Assembly: GCA_934365155.1 (NCBI GenBank)
Contig: CAKRMZ010000011.1
Coordinates: forward strand, 1 to 36,192
Length of the DNA stretch: 36,192 bases
Origin: an uncultured Eubacteriales bacterium
GTDB taxonomy: Bacteria > Bacillota > Clostridia > Oscillospirales > CAG-272
Direction of reading: 5' to 3'
Of the stretch, positions 16,043 through 24,526 are shown in pieces. Position numbers and translations under genes: made by a program. The notes under the pieces are model-generated. The model was not told the DNA's origin and searched no databases. It saw nothing but the letters and a program-made list of their open reading frames with translations. Within the stretch, counting starts at the first letter, position 1, and each line of letters begins with the position of its first letter.

Positions 16043-16351
16043 ATGAAAAGTAAATTCAAGGATGATAAAATCGATTTTCTGTTTCAGGCCATTCTTTCGT
16101 TGGAAAATATAGAAGAATGTTATGATTTCTTTGAGGATCTGTGTACAATTGCCGAAATTCAAGAGATGTCCAAACGGGTATATGCCGCAAAATTGTTGCG
16201 TGATAATTATGTCTATTCCGATATCGTTGAAAAAACCGGTCTCAGCACGGCAACAATCAGTCGGGTGAACCGCTGTTTAAAATACGGTTCCGACGGATAT
16301 ACGCGCGTTTTGGATCGTTTGCTTGCTTCCGATGAGGCGACAAAACAATGA
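16043..16351 (+). CDS. yerC: YerC/YecD family TrpR-like DNA-binding protein
   Basis: A 102-residue helical protein of the YerC family, related to the tryptophan repressor TrpR. It has an N-terminal helical dimerisation part (LFQAILSLENIEECYDFF), then EIQEMSKRVYAAKLL and a helix-turn-helix (DIVEKTGLSTATISRVNRCL) at about residues 62-85. It probably represses transcription as a dimer. Ligand and targets are not evident from sequence. Its stop overlaps the next start by ATGA. In B. subtilis yerC lies next to pcrB-pcrA; here pcrA is about 2.5 kb away on the other strand. Confidence 0.88.
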   Translation: MKSKFKDDKIDFLFQAILSLENIEECYDFFEDLCTIAEIQEMSKRVYAAKLLRDNYVYSDIVEKTGLSTATISRVNRCLKYGSDGYTRVLDRLLASDEATKQ

Positions 16352-17103
16352 GTATTATGTCCGCGTTTGCTAAATATTACGATTTGTTGCTTGACGGAGT
16401 TGACTATCCGAAAATTGCGGATTTTATAGAGTGCATGATTCGAAAATATGCGCCGACCGCACGGAACATTGTTGACGTTTCCTGCGGAACGGGGACGCTT
16501 GCGGTGGAGCTTGCCGGACGCGGATATGACGTTACGGCCTCGGATATTTCCGACGATATGCTTTCCTTAGCCTTTGATAAGGCACAGAAAGCCAAGGCGA
16601 AAATTTTGTTTTTAAACCAGAACATGAGGGATCTTACGCTGTCGGTGCAGACGGATGTGATCATTTCTACTTTGGACAGCACCAATTGCCTGATCGGAAG
16701 CGGCGATATCGATCGCTATTTTTATTCGGTATCTCAAAATTTAGTGCCGGGCGGACTGTTTATTTTTGATGTGAACACCGAATATCAGTTTGAACAAATT
16801 TATGCCGATAATGATTATGTACTGGAAGCGGACGGTGTGATGCTTGCTTGGCGAAATTTTTATGATTCCAAGCAGCGAAAATGCCATTTTGATTTGAGCT
16901 TTTTTTGCAAGGAGGAAGACGGTCGCTATACGCGAATTGATGAATATCAATGCGAACGGCTTTATTCCGACCGCTTCTTAAAGGCAACGCTTCGAAAATA
17001 CGGTTTTGATCAGATTGAAATTTTCTCGGATCTTAACGGGAGCGGTGTCGGAACTGCGGACCGAAGACATTATTTTGTAGCGAAAAAGAACTGTGAAAAG
17101 TGA
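16348..17103 (+). CDS. Class I SAM-dependent methyltransferase
   Basis: A 251-residue Rossmann-fold methyltransferase. Motif I is VDVSCGTGTLA (about residues 39-49), followed by the acidic residue region TASDISDDML (motif II), DVIISTLDSTN (motif post-II) and the GGLFIFDVN strand (motif III). The C-terminal part is mixed and ends with a YFVAKK strand. The substrate is unknown; relatives methylate small molecules. The start ATG overlaps the yerC stop (ATGA), which implies translational coupling. ATG 16357 is an alternative start. The last codons lie inside the terminator stem. Confidence 0.88.
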   Translation: MSIMSAFAKYYDLLLDGVDYPKIADFIECMIRKYAPTARNIVDVSCGTGTLAVELAGRGYDVTASDISDDMLSLAFDKAQKAKAKILFLNQNMRDLTLSVQTDVIISTLDSTNCLIGSGDIDRYFYSVSQNLVPGGLFIFDVNTEYQFEQIYADNDYVLEADGVMLAWRNFYDSKQRKCHFDLSFFCKEEDGRYTRIDEYQCERLYSDRFLKATLRKYGFDQIEIFSDLNGSGVGTADRRHYFVAKKNCEK

Positions 17104-17127
17104 GTTTTTCACAGTTCTTTTGTTTTT
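17084..17127 (+). terminator. Terminator overlapping the methyltransferase stop
   Basis: A perfect 16-bp stem (17084-17099 with 17106-17121) with a 6-nt loop and a T-rich tail. The 5' arm encodes the final residues of the methyltransferase. Confidence 0.88.
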
Positions 17128-17219
17128 TTAAAACGACCGAAATTTTGTTTTGTTATAGAGCGCGTTCGAAGCCAGCTTGTTTAGGACTTTTTAAAATCAA
17201 AAAAAGCATAATTTTTCTA

Positions 17220-17248
17220 TTGACAAAACTTTCAAAACATGGTATGCT
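17220..17248 (+). promoter_or_regulatory. Sigma-A promoter of the tRNA cluster
   Basis: Perfect TTGACA (17220-17225), a 17-bp spacer and TATGCT (17243-17248), 45 bp before the first tRNA. Confidence 0.9.
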
Positions 17249-17292
17249 ATTTAAGCAGTCGCGAAAACGACTTAAAATATAATATTATTTGT

Positions 17293-17366
<74 letters not shown>

Positions 17367-17370
17367 TTTT

Positions 17371-17447
17371 GTGCCTTTAGCTCAGCTGGATAGAGCAACT
17401 GCCTTCTAAGCAGTAGGTCGAGGGTTCGAGCCCCCCAAGGCACGCCA
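17371..17447 (+). tRNA. tRNA-Arg (anticodon TCT)
   Basis: A 77-nt cloverleaf with acceptor GTGCCTT pairing AAGGCAC, an anticodon stem CTGC/GCAG around TCT, a TTCGAGC T-loop and an encoded CCA. It lies 4 nt after tRNA-Gly. Confidence 0.97.
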
Positions 17448-17450
17448 CGT

Positions 17451-17528
17451 GGTGGGTATAGCTCAGTTGGTTAGAGCGTCAGGTTGTGGCCCTGAAGGCC
17501 GACGGTTCGACCCCGTTTACTCACCCCA
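17451..17528 (+). tRNA. tRNA-His (anticodon GTG)
   Basis: A cloverleaf with acceptor GTGGGTA pairing TACTCAC (one G-U) and anticodon GTG between CAGG and CCTG. The histidine-specific extra G-1 at 17451 faces C73 at 17525. CCA is encoded. Confidence 0.97.
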
Positions 17529-17559
17529 TAACACCCCGCTTATATAAAGCGGAGGAATA

Positions 17560-17600
17560 AAAAGACGGATTCTTATACGAATCCGTCTTTTATTTTTTAT
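17560..17600. terminator. Bidirectional terminator, tRNA cluster and alpha/beta hydrolase gene
   Basis: A 13-bp stem (17560-17572 with 17579-17591) has T runs on the + strand (TTTTATTTTTTA) and AAAAA before it, giving T5 on the minus strand. It serves both convergent units. A smaller CCGCTT/AAGCGG hairpin lies just upstream. Confidence 0.88.
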
Positions 17601-17601
17601 T

Positions 17602-18570
17602 TTATGCGTCATACTTTTTCCAAAAATCGAGGAGTACCGCCTCATATTTTTCTTTTTCAAAATAATAACTCATGGCGTGTCCCGCTCCTGGCACTACGAA
17701 TAAGGTTTTCGGTCCGGCACATGCCTTATAATTTTGAAAACTCATTTCCAAAGGAACAAAGTGATCGTCTGAACCATGAATCAGCATGACCGGAACGGTG
17801 CAAGACTTTAAGGCTTCGATCGTTGAATAATCGCTTGCACCCATTTGTATTTTGCGTCGGCAAAGCTGATTGGCAAGTATTCCTTTGAGAGCAAAACTGA
17901 TATGCAGGTTTTTATTGGCTACATGCTTCCATATTGCGTAGGGAGAAGTGAATCCGCAGTCGGCAATCACTCCGTGGACATTTTCCGGAAGCGGAAGTCC
18001 CGTTGTCATTAAAACGGTTGTAGCACCCATCGATACACCGCAAAGATATATCGGAAGTTTGCTGTCGCAGCGGCTGTTTACCCAATCAATCCATTTCAGG
18101 CAATCGTATCGCTCTATCATACCAAAGCCCATATAATTTCCGCCGCTGTTATTCTGGCCGCGTTGCTCTGCAAAAAGCACGCTGCAATTGTGGGAAAACC
18201 AAAATTCGGAAATCATTCCGAAATCTTTTGCAAAAGAGGAACGCCAGCCGTGCATTGCAATAATCACCCGTTTTGCGTCGGGGCAAGGGAACCAATGCCC
18301 GATCAGTTTTTGATTGTCATAGCTTATAATGTCTACAATTTCATGTTCCTTTTGCAATAGGTTTTGAGCAGACTCTTTTAATGCACCGGAAAAACCGTTA
18401 TCGCCTGCCGAGCCTGCAATTTTTCTTCCGGTCTTTTGAATACGCTTCGGTGCTTCACGGTCCAGTGCGATTTTGACTAAGTTCTTTGTAACAGTATAAG
18501 ATGACATTATGGCTAACGCTGCCGCAGTGCCGCACACTCCGGCTATCATCATTTTTGAATTTGATTTCAT
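17602..18570 (-). CDS. Alpha/beta hydrolase, membrane-anchored
   Basis: A 322-residue serine hydrolase with an N-terminal hydrophobic segment (about 8-25) that may anchor it with the catalytic domain outside. The fold is clear: oxyanion region AMHGWR (105-110), nucleophile elbow GVSMG with S180, acid HGSDDH (D268 or D269) and catalytic His in GAGHA (H298). This resembles the BAAT/BEM46-like lipase-esterase group, and the substrate is unknown. ATG 18570 has AAGGAG 9 bp upstream; the in-frame TTG 18594 is less likely. It is the last gene of a four-gene minus-strand cluster. Confidence 0.88.
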   Translation of the reverse strand: MKSNSKMMIAGVCGTAAALAIMSSYTVTKNLVKIALDREAPKRIQKTGRKIAGSAGDNGFSGALKESAQNLLQKEHEIVDIISYDNQKLIGHWFPCPDAKRVIIAMHGWRSSFAKDFGMISEFWFSHNCSVLFAEQRGQNNSGGNYMGFGMIERYDCLKWIDWVNSRCDSKLPIYLCGVSMGATTVLMTTGLPLPENVHGVIADCGFTSPYAIWKHVANKNLHISFALKGILANQLCRRKIQMGASDYSTIEALKSCTVPVMLIHGSDDHFVPLEMSFQNYKACAGPKTLFVVPGAGHAMSYYFEKEKYEAVLLDFWKKYDA

Positions 18571-18618
18571 TTTTTGGCTCTCCTTGGTATTCAATCGTTT
18601 TTCTCATATATCGAATTT

Positions 18619-19200
18619 TCAGCCGAGTATTGCAATGAGACAGGCAATCACTGCAGCGGGAACCGCACTTCCGCCGATCAGTTGCCATAAGCTGTGCCGT
18701 TTTGTTTTTAGGCTGGCGATATATACAAGTGCAATGAGACAAGCTCCCACGGTCGCCTGTATATACAGGCCGAAGTGAATTAAAAGCAGAACGGGACCTG
18801 TGATTCCGCAGGCATGCCCGCTGATTTTTAAACGGAATATGCGATTAAACAGAAATATGATTAAACCGGATATAAAATATTCTAAGACGATAATCCAAAG
18901 TTCGGGGGAAGACGCAAAAAATAAATTGAGAATACAGCAGAAGATATATCCGAGCACCGCAAAAATAATGGCAAGCATCCGCTGACCGCTTCGCCCTTTA
19001 TCACGAAAGGCTTTAAAATATCGCTGCATCGGGTATGCTAAAACAGGGAATACGCCGATAAAAAACATGCAGTATGCCCATTGTCCGATCCCCGAAAAGA
19101 CATCAAAGCGATGGATGAACATGCATATCAAGAAAATCATTGCGATCAATGGTGCCATGGTAAGTTTACGAATTGCCATAAAAAACTTGTCTTTTTCCAT
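18619..19200 (-). CDS. PAP2-like polytopic membrane protein with degenerate motifs
   Basis: A 193-residue membrane protein with about six hydrophobic segments. An ISGHACG motif followed by a late KRHSLWQLIGG stretch suggests the PAP2 (phosphatidic acid phosphatase type 2) fold. These correspond to motif C2 (PSGH) and motif C3 (R-x5-H-x3-D). The C3 Asp is replaced by Gln and no standard C1 Lys-x6-Arg-Pro is present, so activity is doubtful. ATG 19200 follows GGAG with 8 bp spacing. It lies 22 bp downstream of the alarmone synthetase and 48 bp before the hydrolase, in one likely operon. Confidence 0.6.
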   Translation of the reverse strand: MEKDKFFMAIRKLTMAPLIAMIFLICMFIHRFDVFSGIGQWAYCMFFIGVFPVLAYPMQRYFKAFRDKGRSGQRMLAIIFAVLGYIFCCILNLFFASSPELWIIVLEYFISGLIIFLFNRIFRLKISGHACGITGPVLLLIHFGLYIQATVGACLIALVYIASLKTKRHSLWQLIGGSAVPAAVIACLIAILG

Positions 19201-19222
19201 AGTATGGACTCCGTTTCCGTAT

Positions 19223-19936
19223 CTATACATCTTCTTGCTCTGTTATGTCAGTTTGTATGGCTTTGTGAATTGCTTCCATTCGTCTGTCCAAATCTGCACT
19301 GATCTCAGCACATTCATACAGTTCTTTTTCCATTTGCTTTGCCAAGGAAATATCTTTTTTATATCGAATCTTATGCTCGAGACTTGCCCACCAATCCATT
19401 GAAATGGTTCGAAACTGAACCTCAACCTTCATGGTCTTTTTTTCATTATGTAAGAAAATGGGAATTTCAACGATTAAATGCAGACTGCGGTATCCGTTTT
19501 CTTTGTGATTTTGAATATAGTCTTTTTTCTGAACCAGATGAATATCATCCTGTTTCAAGAATGCCTCGGACAATCGGTAAATGTCGGAGGGAAATGAGCA
19601 TATGACACGCACGCCGGCAATGTCATAAATGTTTTCTTCAATGCTTTCCACGGTAACCGGAAGATTTTTGCGTTCTAATTTTTCCAAAATGCTTTCCGGA
19701 GATTTCAGCCTGGATTTTATGCTTTCAATCGGATTGCGGTCGTATTGAAGGGACAGCTCTTCATTCAGCACATTGAACTTTGTTGTCACTTCCATAATGG
19801 CACAACGGTAATATGCCATCAGCTCCCGATAGGGTTGCGCATAATTCCGCGCAAATTGCTTTACTTTACCGCCCGCCAGGCGAGAGAGCAATATTTGCTC
19901 AAGATTCTGCTTGCTTTGAAATTCCGGCAATATCAT
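19223..19936 (-). CDS. relP: Small alarmone synthetase, (p)ppGpp synthetase of the RelP/YwaC type
   Basis: A 237-residue single-domain synthetase that transfers pyrophosphate from ATP to GDP or GTP to make (p)ppGpp. It has no HD hydrolase or regulatory domains. Family motifs are SRLKSPESILEKL, DIAGVRVIC, the G-loop DYIQNHKENGYRSLH and the catalytic EVQFRTISMDWWASLEHKI (Glu essential). The last wording is closer to B. subtilis YwaC than to YjbM. GGAGGA immediately before ATG 19936 argues for this start. An in-frame ATG at 20056 lacks an RBS. RelP/RelQ assignment needs a tree. Confidence 0.9.
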   Translation of the reverse strand: MILPEFQSKQNLEQILLSRLAGGKVKQFARNYAQPYRELMAYYRCAIMEVTTKFNVLNEELSLQYDRNPIESIKSRLKSPESILEKLERKNLPVTVESIEENIYDIAGVRVICSFPSDIYRLSEAFLKQDDIHLVQKKDYIQNHKENGYRSLHLIVEIPIFLHNEKKTMKVEVQFRTISMDWWASLEHKIRYKKDISLAKQMEKELYECAEISADLDRRMEAIHKAIQTDITEQEDV

Positions 19937-20058
19937 GGGACTCCTCCGGTTTATATTCTTCATATCTTGTTGCGGCGATTTTGGATCTCCGCAGCGGTCG
20001 GGCTCGCATATAACAGGATAATCACTGCTTTCGGATACGTTGATTATTCCATACATTG

Positions 20059-20646
20059 TTATTTTTCGGTATAGTCTACCTCAATCTCATTCGGATACTG
20101 ATTCCGAACGATTTTAACGGCGGTAATCATGGTACTGAAATTTAAAATTCCGTCCCAAATGAAAGAAACACCTAATAGCCGCATCATTATTTGCACACTT
20201 TGTGCCGGGCAGAAAATCAGAGCAATTCCGAGCAGACCGGTAAGGATGGCTGCAATTAGTATCATCCACCATTTTTCTATTCCGAAAGGTCTGGCATCAA
20301 GTGCAATTTGTATCTTAAATAAGCTGTTGATAAGAATCAAAATGCCGAATACAGTGCAAAAGAATGAAAAGGTGCTTTCCGAATAAAAAAGCAGACTTCC
20401 TCCGACTGCTATCAGCAATATTCCGGAAACCAAATCATTCTCAAAGGCTAAGCGAAAAAGGTCTTTGGAAAAATAGCCGATCAGTTTAATAATTCCAAAT
20501 GATATCAGAAGTATTCCGCAAAGAATTCCGGTAAGACGAATTGAAATTTCCGGGTACAGCACTAAAAGTGTCCCCATCATACAAAGCAGTACAGAAACCA
20601 TAATATAGCCGATCTTTGCGGCTTTCATCGGTGCAATCGAACGCAT
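20059..20646 (-). CDS. DUF308/HdeD-like membrane protein
   Basis: A 195-residue protein with about six transmembrane helices arranged as repeated helix pairs with Gly-rich turns (GILCGILLISFGIIKLIGY, GILLIAVGGSLLFY), typical of the HdeD/DUF308 family. The function in Firmicutes is unknown; E. coli HdeD is linked to acid stress. The C-terminal tail is acidic (NEIEVDYTEK). ATG 20646 follows AAGGAG with 9 bp spacing. It is the first gene of the minus-strand cluster, 122 bp upstream of the alarmone synthetase. Confidence 0.8.
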   Translation of the reverse strand: MRSIAPMKAAKIGYIMVSVLLCMMGTLLVLYPEISIRLTGILCGILLISFGIIKLIGYFSKDLFRLAFENDLVSGILLIAVGGSLLFYSESTFSFFCTVFGILILINSLFKIQIALDARPFGIEKWWMILIAAILTGLLGIALIFCPAQSVQIMMRLLGVSFIWDGILNFSTMITAVKIVRNQYPNEIEVDYTEK

Positions 20647-20824
20647 AGTAGTTTTCTCCTTTTGAAATATAATCCCTTTGATGTCTTTAGTATACGGCAT
20701 GTTGCATATTTTAAAAATGGTTATTAAAGGCATTTTGTTGCAAATTTGGACATTTCACAAAAAGTGATGAAAAATGGCACACTTTTGTTGTTTTATCCCA
20801 AAAACCCTAAAATAAAGAAGAGAT

Positions 20825-20858
20825 CAAAAAACGGGATCGGTAATTTTACCGATCCCGT
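20825..20858 (-). terminator. Minus-strand terminator of the TetR-type gene
   Basis: A perfect 11-bp stem (20831-20841 with 20848-20858) is preceded by AAAAAA on the + strand, so the minus strand reads hairpin plus T6. It lies just after the regulator stop. Confidence 0.88.
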
Positions 20859-20863
20859 ATAAA

Positions 20864-21427
20864 TTAAACCGCATTGTTTAAACTTCTTTCAATTACTTCA
20901 TTGATCATTCCTTGGCGCAGCACACATACACGGTGTATGGAAAATGCAATGTCCTCTTTCATCCCGGAAATGAGCCATTGCATAATCATTCCGAAGCACT
21001 CTCCCCGATATAAGGTTACAATAATTTCTCGATCTTCAGGGCTTACCGGCCGTCCGTCGATTAACGATTCTATGTAACGGCGAACGACATTGTCGCACAG
21101 TTTTAAAAGATATTTTTCATAGATATCACTTCTAAGCGAACGGTAAACATGCAGAATGATTTTTTTGTTGTCCAAAACATATTGAACAACTAAATTCAGG
21201 CACTCCTCCATAGAAGAAAAGCCTTTGCACTGCTCTATGATGCGCTGTGTGCTGTCGGCAATAATCTCTTCAAAAAGTGCGGGAATATCTTGATAATGAT
21301 AGTAAAAAGACTTGCGGTTAATTCCGCAGTTTTCAACGATCATTTTTACGCTTATTTCATTGAAAGGCATTTCCTCAAGCAGTTTGATAAAACTGGCTTT
21401 GATATGCTGTTTTGTGAAATTAGCCAC
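20864..21427 (-). CDS. TetR/AcrR family transcriptional regulator
   Basis: A 187-residue regulator. The N-terminal TetR DNA-binding domain has its helix-turn-helix around SVKMIVENCGINRKSFYYHY (about residues 26-45), with the FYYHY recognition-helix signature. The C-terminal all-helical part resembles the DhaS-type ligand/dimerisation domain. It starts with GTG 21427 after AGGAGG (8 bp spacing). It has its own terminator and no co-directed partner, so its targets cannot be inferred. The DUF308 gene downstream and the ywlG gene upstream are candidates only by proximity. Confidence 0.88.
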   Translation of the reverse strand: MANFTKQHIKASFIKLLEEMPFNEISVKMIVENCGINRKSFYYHYQDIPALFEEIIADSTQRIIEQCKGFSSMEECLNLVVQYVLDNKKIILHVYRSLRSDIYEKYLLKLCDNVVRRYIESLIDGRPVSPEDREIIVTLYRGECFGMIMQWLISGMKEDIAFSIHRVCVLRQGMINEVIERSLNNAV

Positions 21428-21623
21428 TCCTATAACCTCCTCAAGATCAATTATTTTTGTAAATAAATTCAGGTCTGCAAAAATAAAGATGCTTTTGTGA
21501 CAGTTTGCAAAACATCAAGGATTATTCGAAGGGGTGTTTTTTGCCGCCGTAAAGGCTTTGGGAAGAGGATGACAATCTTTGATTAACGGAGATGGAATGC
21601 CGAAAATTTTTAATTTGCGCTCT

Positions 21624-21651
21624 CTGCCGTTAACGCTACCGTTATCGGCAG
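21624..21651 (-). terminator. Hairpin between ywlG and the TetR gene
   Basis: A 12-bp stem with one mismatch (21624-21635 with 21640-21651). No clean T tract follows on either strand, so termination is uncertain. It lies 20 bp after the ywlG stop. The rest of 21428-21671 shows nothing recognisable. Confidence 0.4.
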
Positions 21652-21671
21652 ATCATTTTGCAAAATTCAAA

Positions 21672-22214
21672 TTAAAGAGTATAAACGGCGCGGCTGCCGC
21701 CGATTAATTTCGGTCGGGTTCTTGCGCAGATAATGTTGGCTTTGCCGATCTTTGAAACGGAAAGACGTACGGGAACTGCTACATGCCGCAGATGCATTCC
21801 GATTAATGTGCCGCCGATATCGATTCCGGCGTCAGCCTTAATGAATTCAACCACGCAAGGATCTTGAAAGGAATTGTATGCTGTGGTAGCAAACGAGCCG
21901 CCCGCTTTTTTTTGGGGAATGACGCTCACAATTTCAAATCCCTTTTCCTCGGCAACCTTTCTTTCAATGACGATTGCACGGTTCAAATGCTCGCAACACT
22001 GAGCGGCGAGTGAAATTTCGTGCTCCAAGCAGACCGGATAAATTCCTTCAAAAGCAGCCTTGGCTGCATTGATATCTGAATTTTTTCCGATTGTTTCGCC
22101 GATGATCTCGCTGGAAGAGCATCCGATCACCAATATATCGCCCTTTTTGAGTTGAGCTGCCGATATTAATTCACATACTGCCGTATAGGCTTGTTTTTTA
22201 ATTTCATCATACAT
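21672..22214 (-). CDS. ywlG: TIGR01440/DUF436 family protein YwlG
   Basis: A 180-residue soluble protein, the same length as B. subtilis YwlG. It shows the family stretches GDILVIGCSSSEIIGE, HEISLAAQCCEHLNRA, AGIDIGGTLIGMHLRHVAVPVR and ARTRPKLIGGSRAVY. The family is conserved in Firmicutes, often next to glyA or upp, and its biochemical function is not established. ATG 22214 has AAGGAG about 11 bp upstream. A near-consensus promoter lies at 22309-22337. It is divergent from the lipid kinase gene. Confidence 0.9.
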   Translation of the reverse strand: MYDEIKKQAYTAVCELISAAQLKKGDILVIGCSSSEIIGETIGKNSDINAAKAAFEGIYPVCLEHEISLAAQCCEHLNRAIVIERKVAEEKGFEIVSVIPQKKAGGSFATTAYNSFQDPCVVEFIKADAGIDIGGTLIGMHLRHVAVPVRLSVSKIGKANIICARTRPKLIGGSRAVYTL

Positions 22215-22308
22215 AAAACGAATCACTCCTTTGACCTTATGGAAAGAAACAGGCAAATAATTTTATGGAATTTATCGAATAAAATTATTATAATTTATAT
22301 TATATAGA

Positions 22309-22337
22309 ATTATAACAGCTTTTGGTCGAATTTTCAA
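22309..22337 (-). promoter_or_regulatory. Sigma-A promoter of ywlG
   Basis: On the minus strand TTGAAA (22337-22332), a 17-bp spacer and a perfect TATAAT (22314-22309). Confidence 0.82.
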
Positions 22338-22454
22338 TCCGAATTGTATTTTTTATTTGTTTTTTGAGCTCCGCATGCATCACTTGCAAAACAAAAAATG
22401 AAATCAACTGCAAGCAATGGGGCGGAGTTAATTTTTGGAACAAAATTAGTTTTA

Positions 22455-22483
22455 TTGACGAAATTTGAATTTTGTGATAAAAT
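22455..22483 (+). promoter_or_regulatory. Sigma-A promoter of the lipid kinase gene
   Basis: TTGACG (22455-22460), a 17-bp spacer and TAAAAT (22478-22483), about 100 bp before the start codon. Confidence 0.8.
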
Positions 22484-22581
22484 AAACAAAAAGAAGTGAC
22501 AAATTTGTATGTTACGAAATGGGAACAGTATTTTCCGGATTTTAAAACACAATGACATGTTTGACCGGAGAATTGGGGCGT

Positions 22582-23565
22582 ATGATGAAGCATGTTTTTG
22601 TTTTGAATCCGGCTGCCGGGCAGGGGAATGCAATCCATGACTATAAAAATCAAATTATGGATTGTGCCCGAAGTTTGAACTGTGACTTTGATGTGTATAT
22701 TACCCAAGGCGTTGCAGATGCTAAGAATTTTGTGGCAGCTTACGATCAGCACGATGAATATTGCCGGTATTATGCCTGCGGCGGTGACGGCACTCTGCAC
22801 GAGGTGATTAACGGGGCTTTCGGCAAGCCGCACTGTGAAGTTGCGGTGATTCCCTCCGGAACCGGAAATGATTTCATTCGAAACTTTACAAACAGCAAAA
22901 ATTTTTCCGATATTGAACGGCAAATTCAAGGGGAATCGATTCTGATTGATTTGATTCGGTATAACCATGGTTATGCGGTCAATATGGTTAATATAGGATA
23001 CGATTGCCGCGTGGTTGCACGCTCTGCCAAATTAAAGCAATATCCGCTTATTTCCGGGACTATGGCATATATTTCGGGGGTGGCGATAGAGCTTTTCAAA
23101 AAATTCGGAGATCAGATGGAGCTGATTTTTGACAACGGACAGATGCTTTCCGATCAATATCTTCTGTGCTCGGTTGCAAACGGTGCCTTTTGCGGCGGCG
23201 GCTTTTGCTCGTCATCCGAAGCTTCTGTTACCGATGGCTTCTTGGATGTTAACGTTATAAAGAAAATGTCAAGAGGGCGATTTTTATCCTTGCTCGGTGA
23301 CTATAAGAAAGGAAATTTATATTACTCAAACAAATCCCAGGGCGTGTTTGATTATATCCGTTGCCGTGAAGTTCGAATCAGGCAGAAAAGCAAGTCGTTG
23401 TTTTGCATTGACGGCGAAATTTATAGCCAGGACGAATTGACTTTTTCGGTGGAACCCCAAGCTATTCGGTTTTGTATTCCGTACGGTAGCTTTTTGCTGA
23501 GTGAAGCTTCTGCTTCCGATCCGGTGAAACTTGAGAATTCAAAACAGAGAGTGACTGTTGAGTGA
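22582..23565 (+). CDS. Diacylglycerol/lipid kinase family protein (YegS/DgkB-like)
   Basis: A 327-residue cytoplasmic lipid kinase of the DAGK catalytic family, phosphorylating diacylglycerol or a related lipid with ATP. It has NPAAGQGN near the start, the nucleotide-binding GGDGTLHEVINGAF (GGDGT at 67-71) and PSGTGNDFIRNF. A C-terminal beta-rich domain follows with NGAFCGGGF and DGEIYSQDELTF. ATG 22582 and ATG 22585 both fit GGAG at 22567-22570. The ORF extends to 22552 without a better RBS. It is monocistronic by appearance, and no clear terminator is seen before the response regulator. Confidence 0.9.
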   Translation: MMKHVFVLNPAAGQGNAIHDYKNQIMDCARSLNCDFDVYITQGVADAKNFVAAYDQHDEYCRYYACGGDGTLHEVINGAFGKPHCEVAVIPSGTGNDFIRNFTNSKNFSDIERQIQGESILIDLIRYNHGYAVNMVNIGYDCRVVARSAKLKQYPLISGTMAYISGVAIELFKKFGDQMELIFDNGQMLSDQYLLCSVANGAFCGGGFCSSSEASVTDGFLDVNVIKKMSRGRFLSLLGDYKKGNLYYSNKSQGVFDYIRCREVRIRQKSKSLFCIDGEIYSQDELTFSVEPQAIRFCIPYGSFLLSEASASDPVKLENSKQRVTVE

Positions 23566-23769
23566 AAAATGTGTGATTTCGATCGACATATTACAGTTTA
23601 TTCATAAAATGTACATATATTTTTAACAATATTGAGGCGGTTTCATATATAATAATAGACGAATACAGCAAAAAAATGTGAAATATGTTGAAAAAATTAA
23701 ATATTTTACAGATAAAAATATATAAAAAGAAAGGAAGCTTTTTGCGGGTCAAAAGCAAAGTTTGGGGAT

Positions 23770-24459
23770 ATGGGAACAAAAATACTGGTTATTGATGATG
23801 ATGTCAATATTTGTGAAATGCTCCGTCTTTATTTGGAGAATGAAGGCTATGAAGTAAAAACCGCAAATGACGGCGCCGAAGGTGTTGTTTATTTTAAATT
23901 ATATGAGCCGGATCTTGTGCTGCTCGATATTATGCTTCCGCGCAAGGACGGATGGCAGGTTTGCCGTGAGATCCGTGAGGTGTCCTCGAAACCAATTATT
24001 ATGATTACTGCCAAGGGTGAAGTTTTTGATAAGGTATTAGGCTTAGAGCTCGGTGCAGATGATTTTATGGTAAAGCCCTTGGAGCTGAAAGAGCTTTCCG
24101 TGCGCATTAAAGCCGTGCTCCGCCGTTGCAGCAATCACGGTACGCAAAACAATGATGAAGTTATTAAATATGATAATATTGAGATCAGCCTGCAGAAGTA
24201 TGAATTGAAACTGAAAGGTAAATCGGTCAGTGTTCCGCCGAAGGAACTTGAACTTTTATATTTTTTGGCTTCAAATTCCAATCGTGTATTTACAAGGGAT
24301 CAGCTTCTTGATAAAGTATGGGGCTTCGACTATTTGGGAGATTCCAGAACGGTTGATGTTCATGTAAAGCGCCTGCGTGAGAAATTGGAGGGTGTCAGCG
24401 ATCAGTGGGCTTTGAAAACCGTATGGGGCGTCGGATATAAATTTGAAGTTTTTCAATGA
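23770..24459 (+). CDS. OmpR/PhoB-family response regulator
   Basis: A 229-residue regulator. The receiver domain (1-120) has the acidic pocket D9-D11, phosphoacceptor D53, T80 and K102, all intact. The C-terminal winged-helix DNA-binding domain (about 130-228) has VPPKELELLYFLASN and SRTVDVHVKRLREKL. Phosphorylation by the adjacent sensor kinase would drive promoter binding. The RBS is poor (GGGG immediately before ATG 23770), and no other start exists in frame nearby. A strong hairpin separates it from the kinase gene, so the kinase may depend on read-through. The AT-rich 200-bp leader (23566-23769) shows no sure promoter. Confidence 0.93.
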   Translation: MGTKILVIDDDVNICEMLRLYLENEGYEVKTANDGAEGVVYFKLYEPDLVLLDIMLPRKDGWQVCREIREVSSKPIIMITAKGEVFDKVLGLELGADDFMVKPLELKELSVRIKAVLRRCSNHGTQNNDEVIKYDNIEISLQKYELKLKGKSVSVPPKELELLYFLASNSNRVFTRDQLLDKVWGFDYLGDSRTVDVHVKRLREKLEGVSDQWALKTVWGVGYKFEVFQ

Positions 24460-24480
24460 GCCTGCCCCGATATAAGAAGC

Positions 24481-24526
24481 AAAGAAGCAGAGCGCGCATG
24501 ACACGTTCTGCTTCTTTCCTTTTTTG
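24481..24526 (+). terminator. Intrinsic terminator between response regulator and sensor kinase
   Basis: A perfect 11-bp stem (24481-24491 with 24507-24517), a 15-nt loop, then CCTTTTTTG. It sits inside an apparent two-component operon and should lower kinase expression relative to the regulator. Confidence 0.8.

Noticed and set aside
22300..22968. Minus-strand open frame across the ywlG/lipid kinase divergent region
   Set aside because: It overlaps two good promoters and the start of the lipid kinase gene, and has no recognisable protein features.
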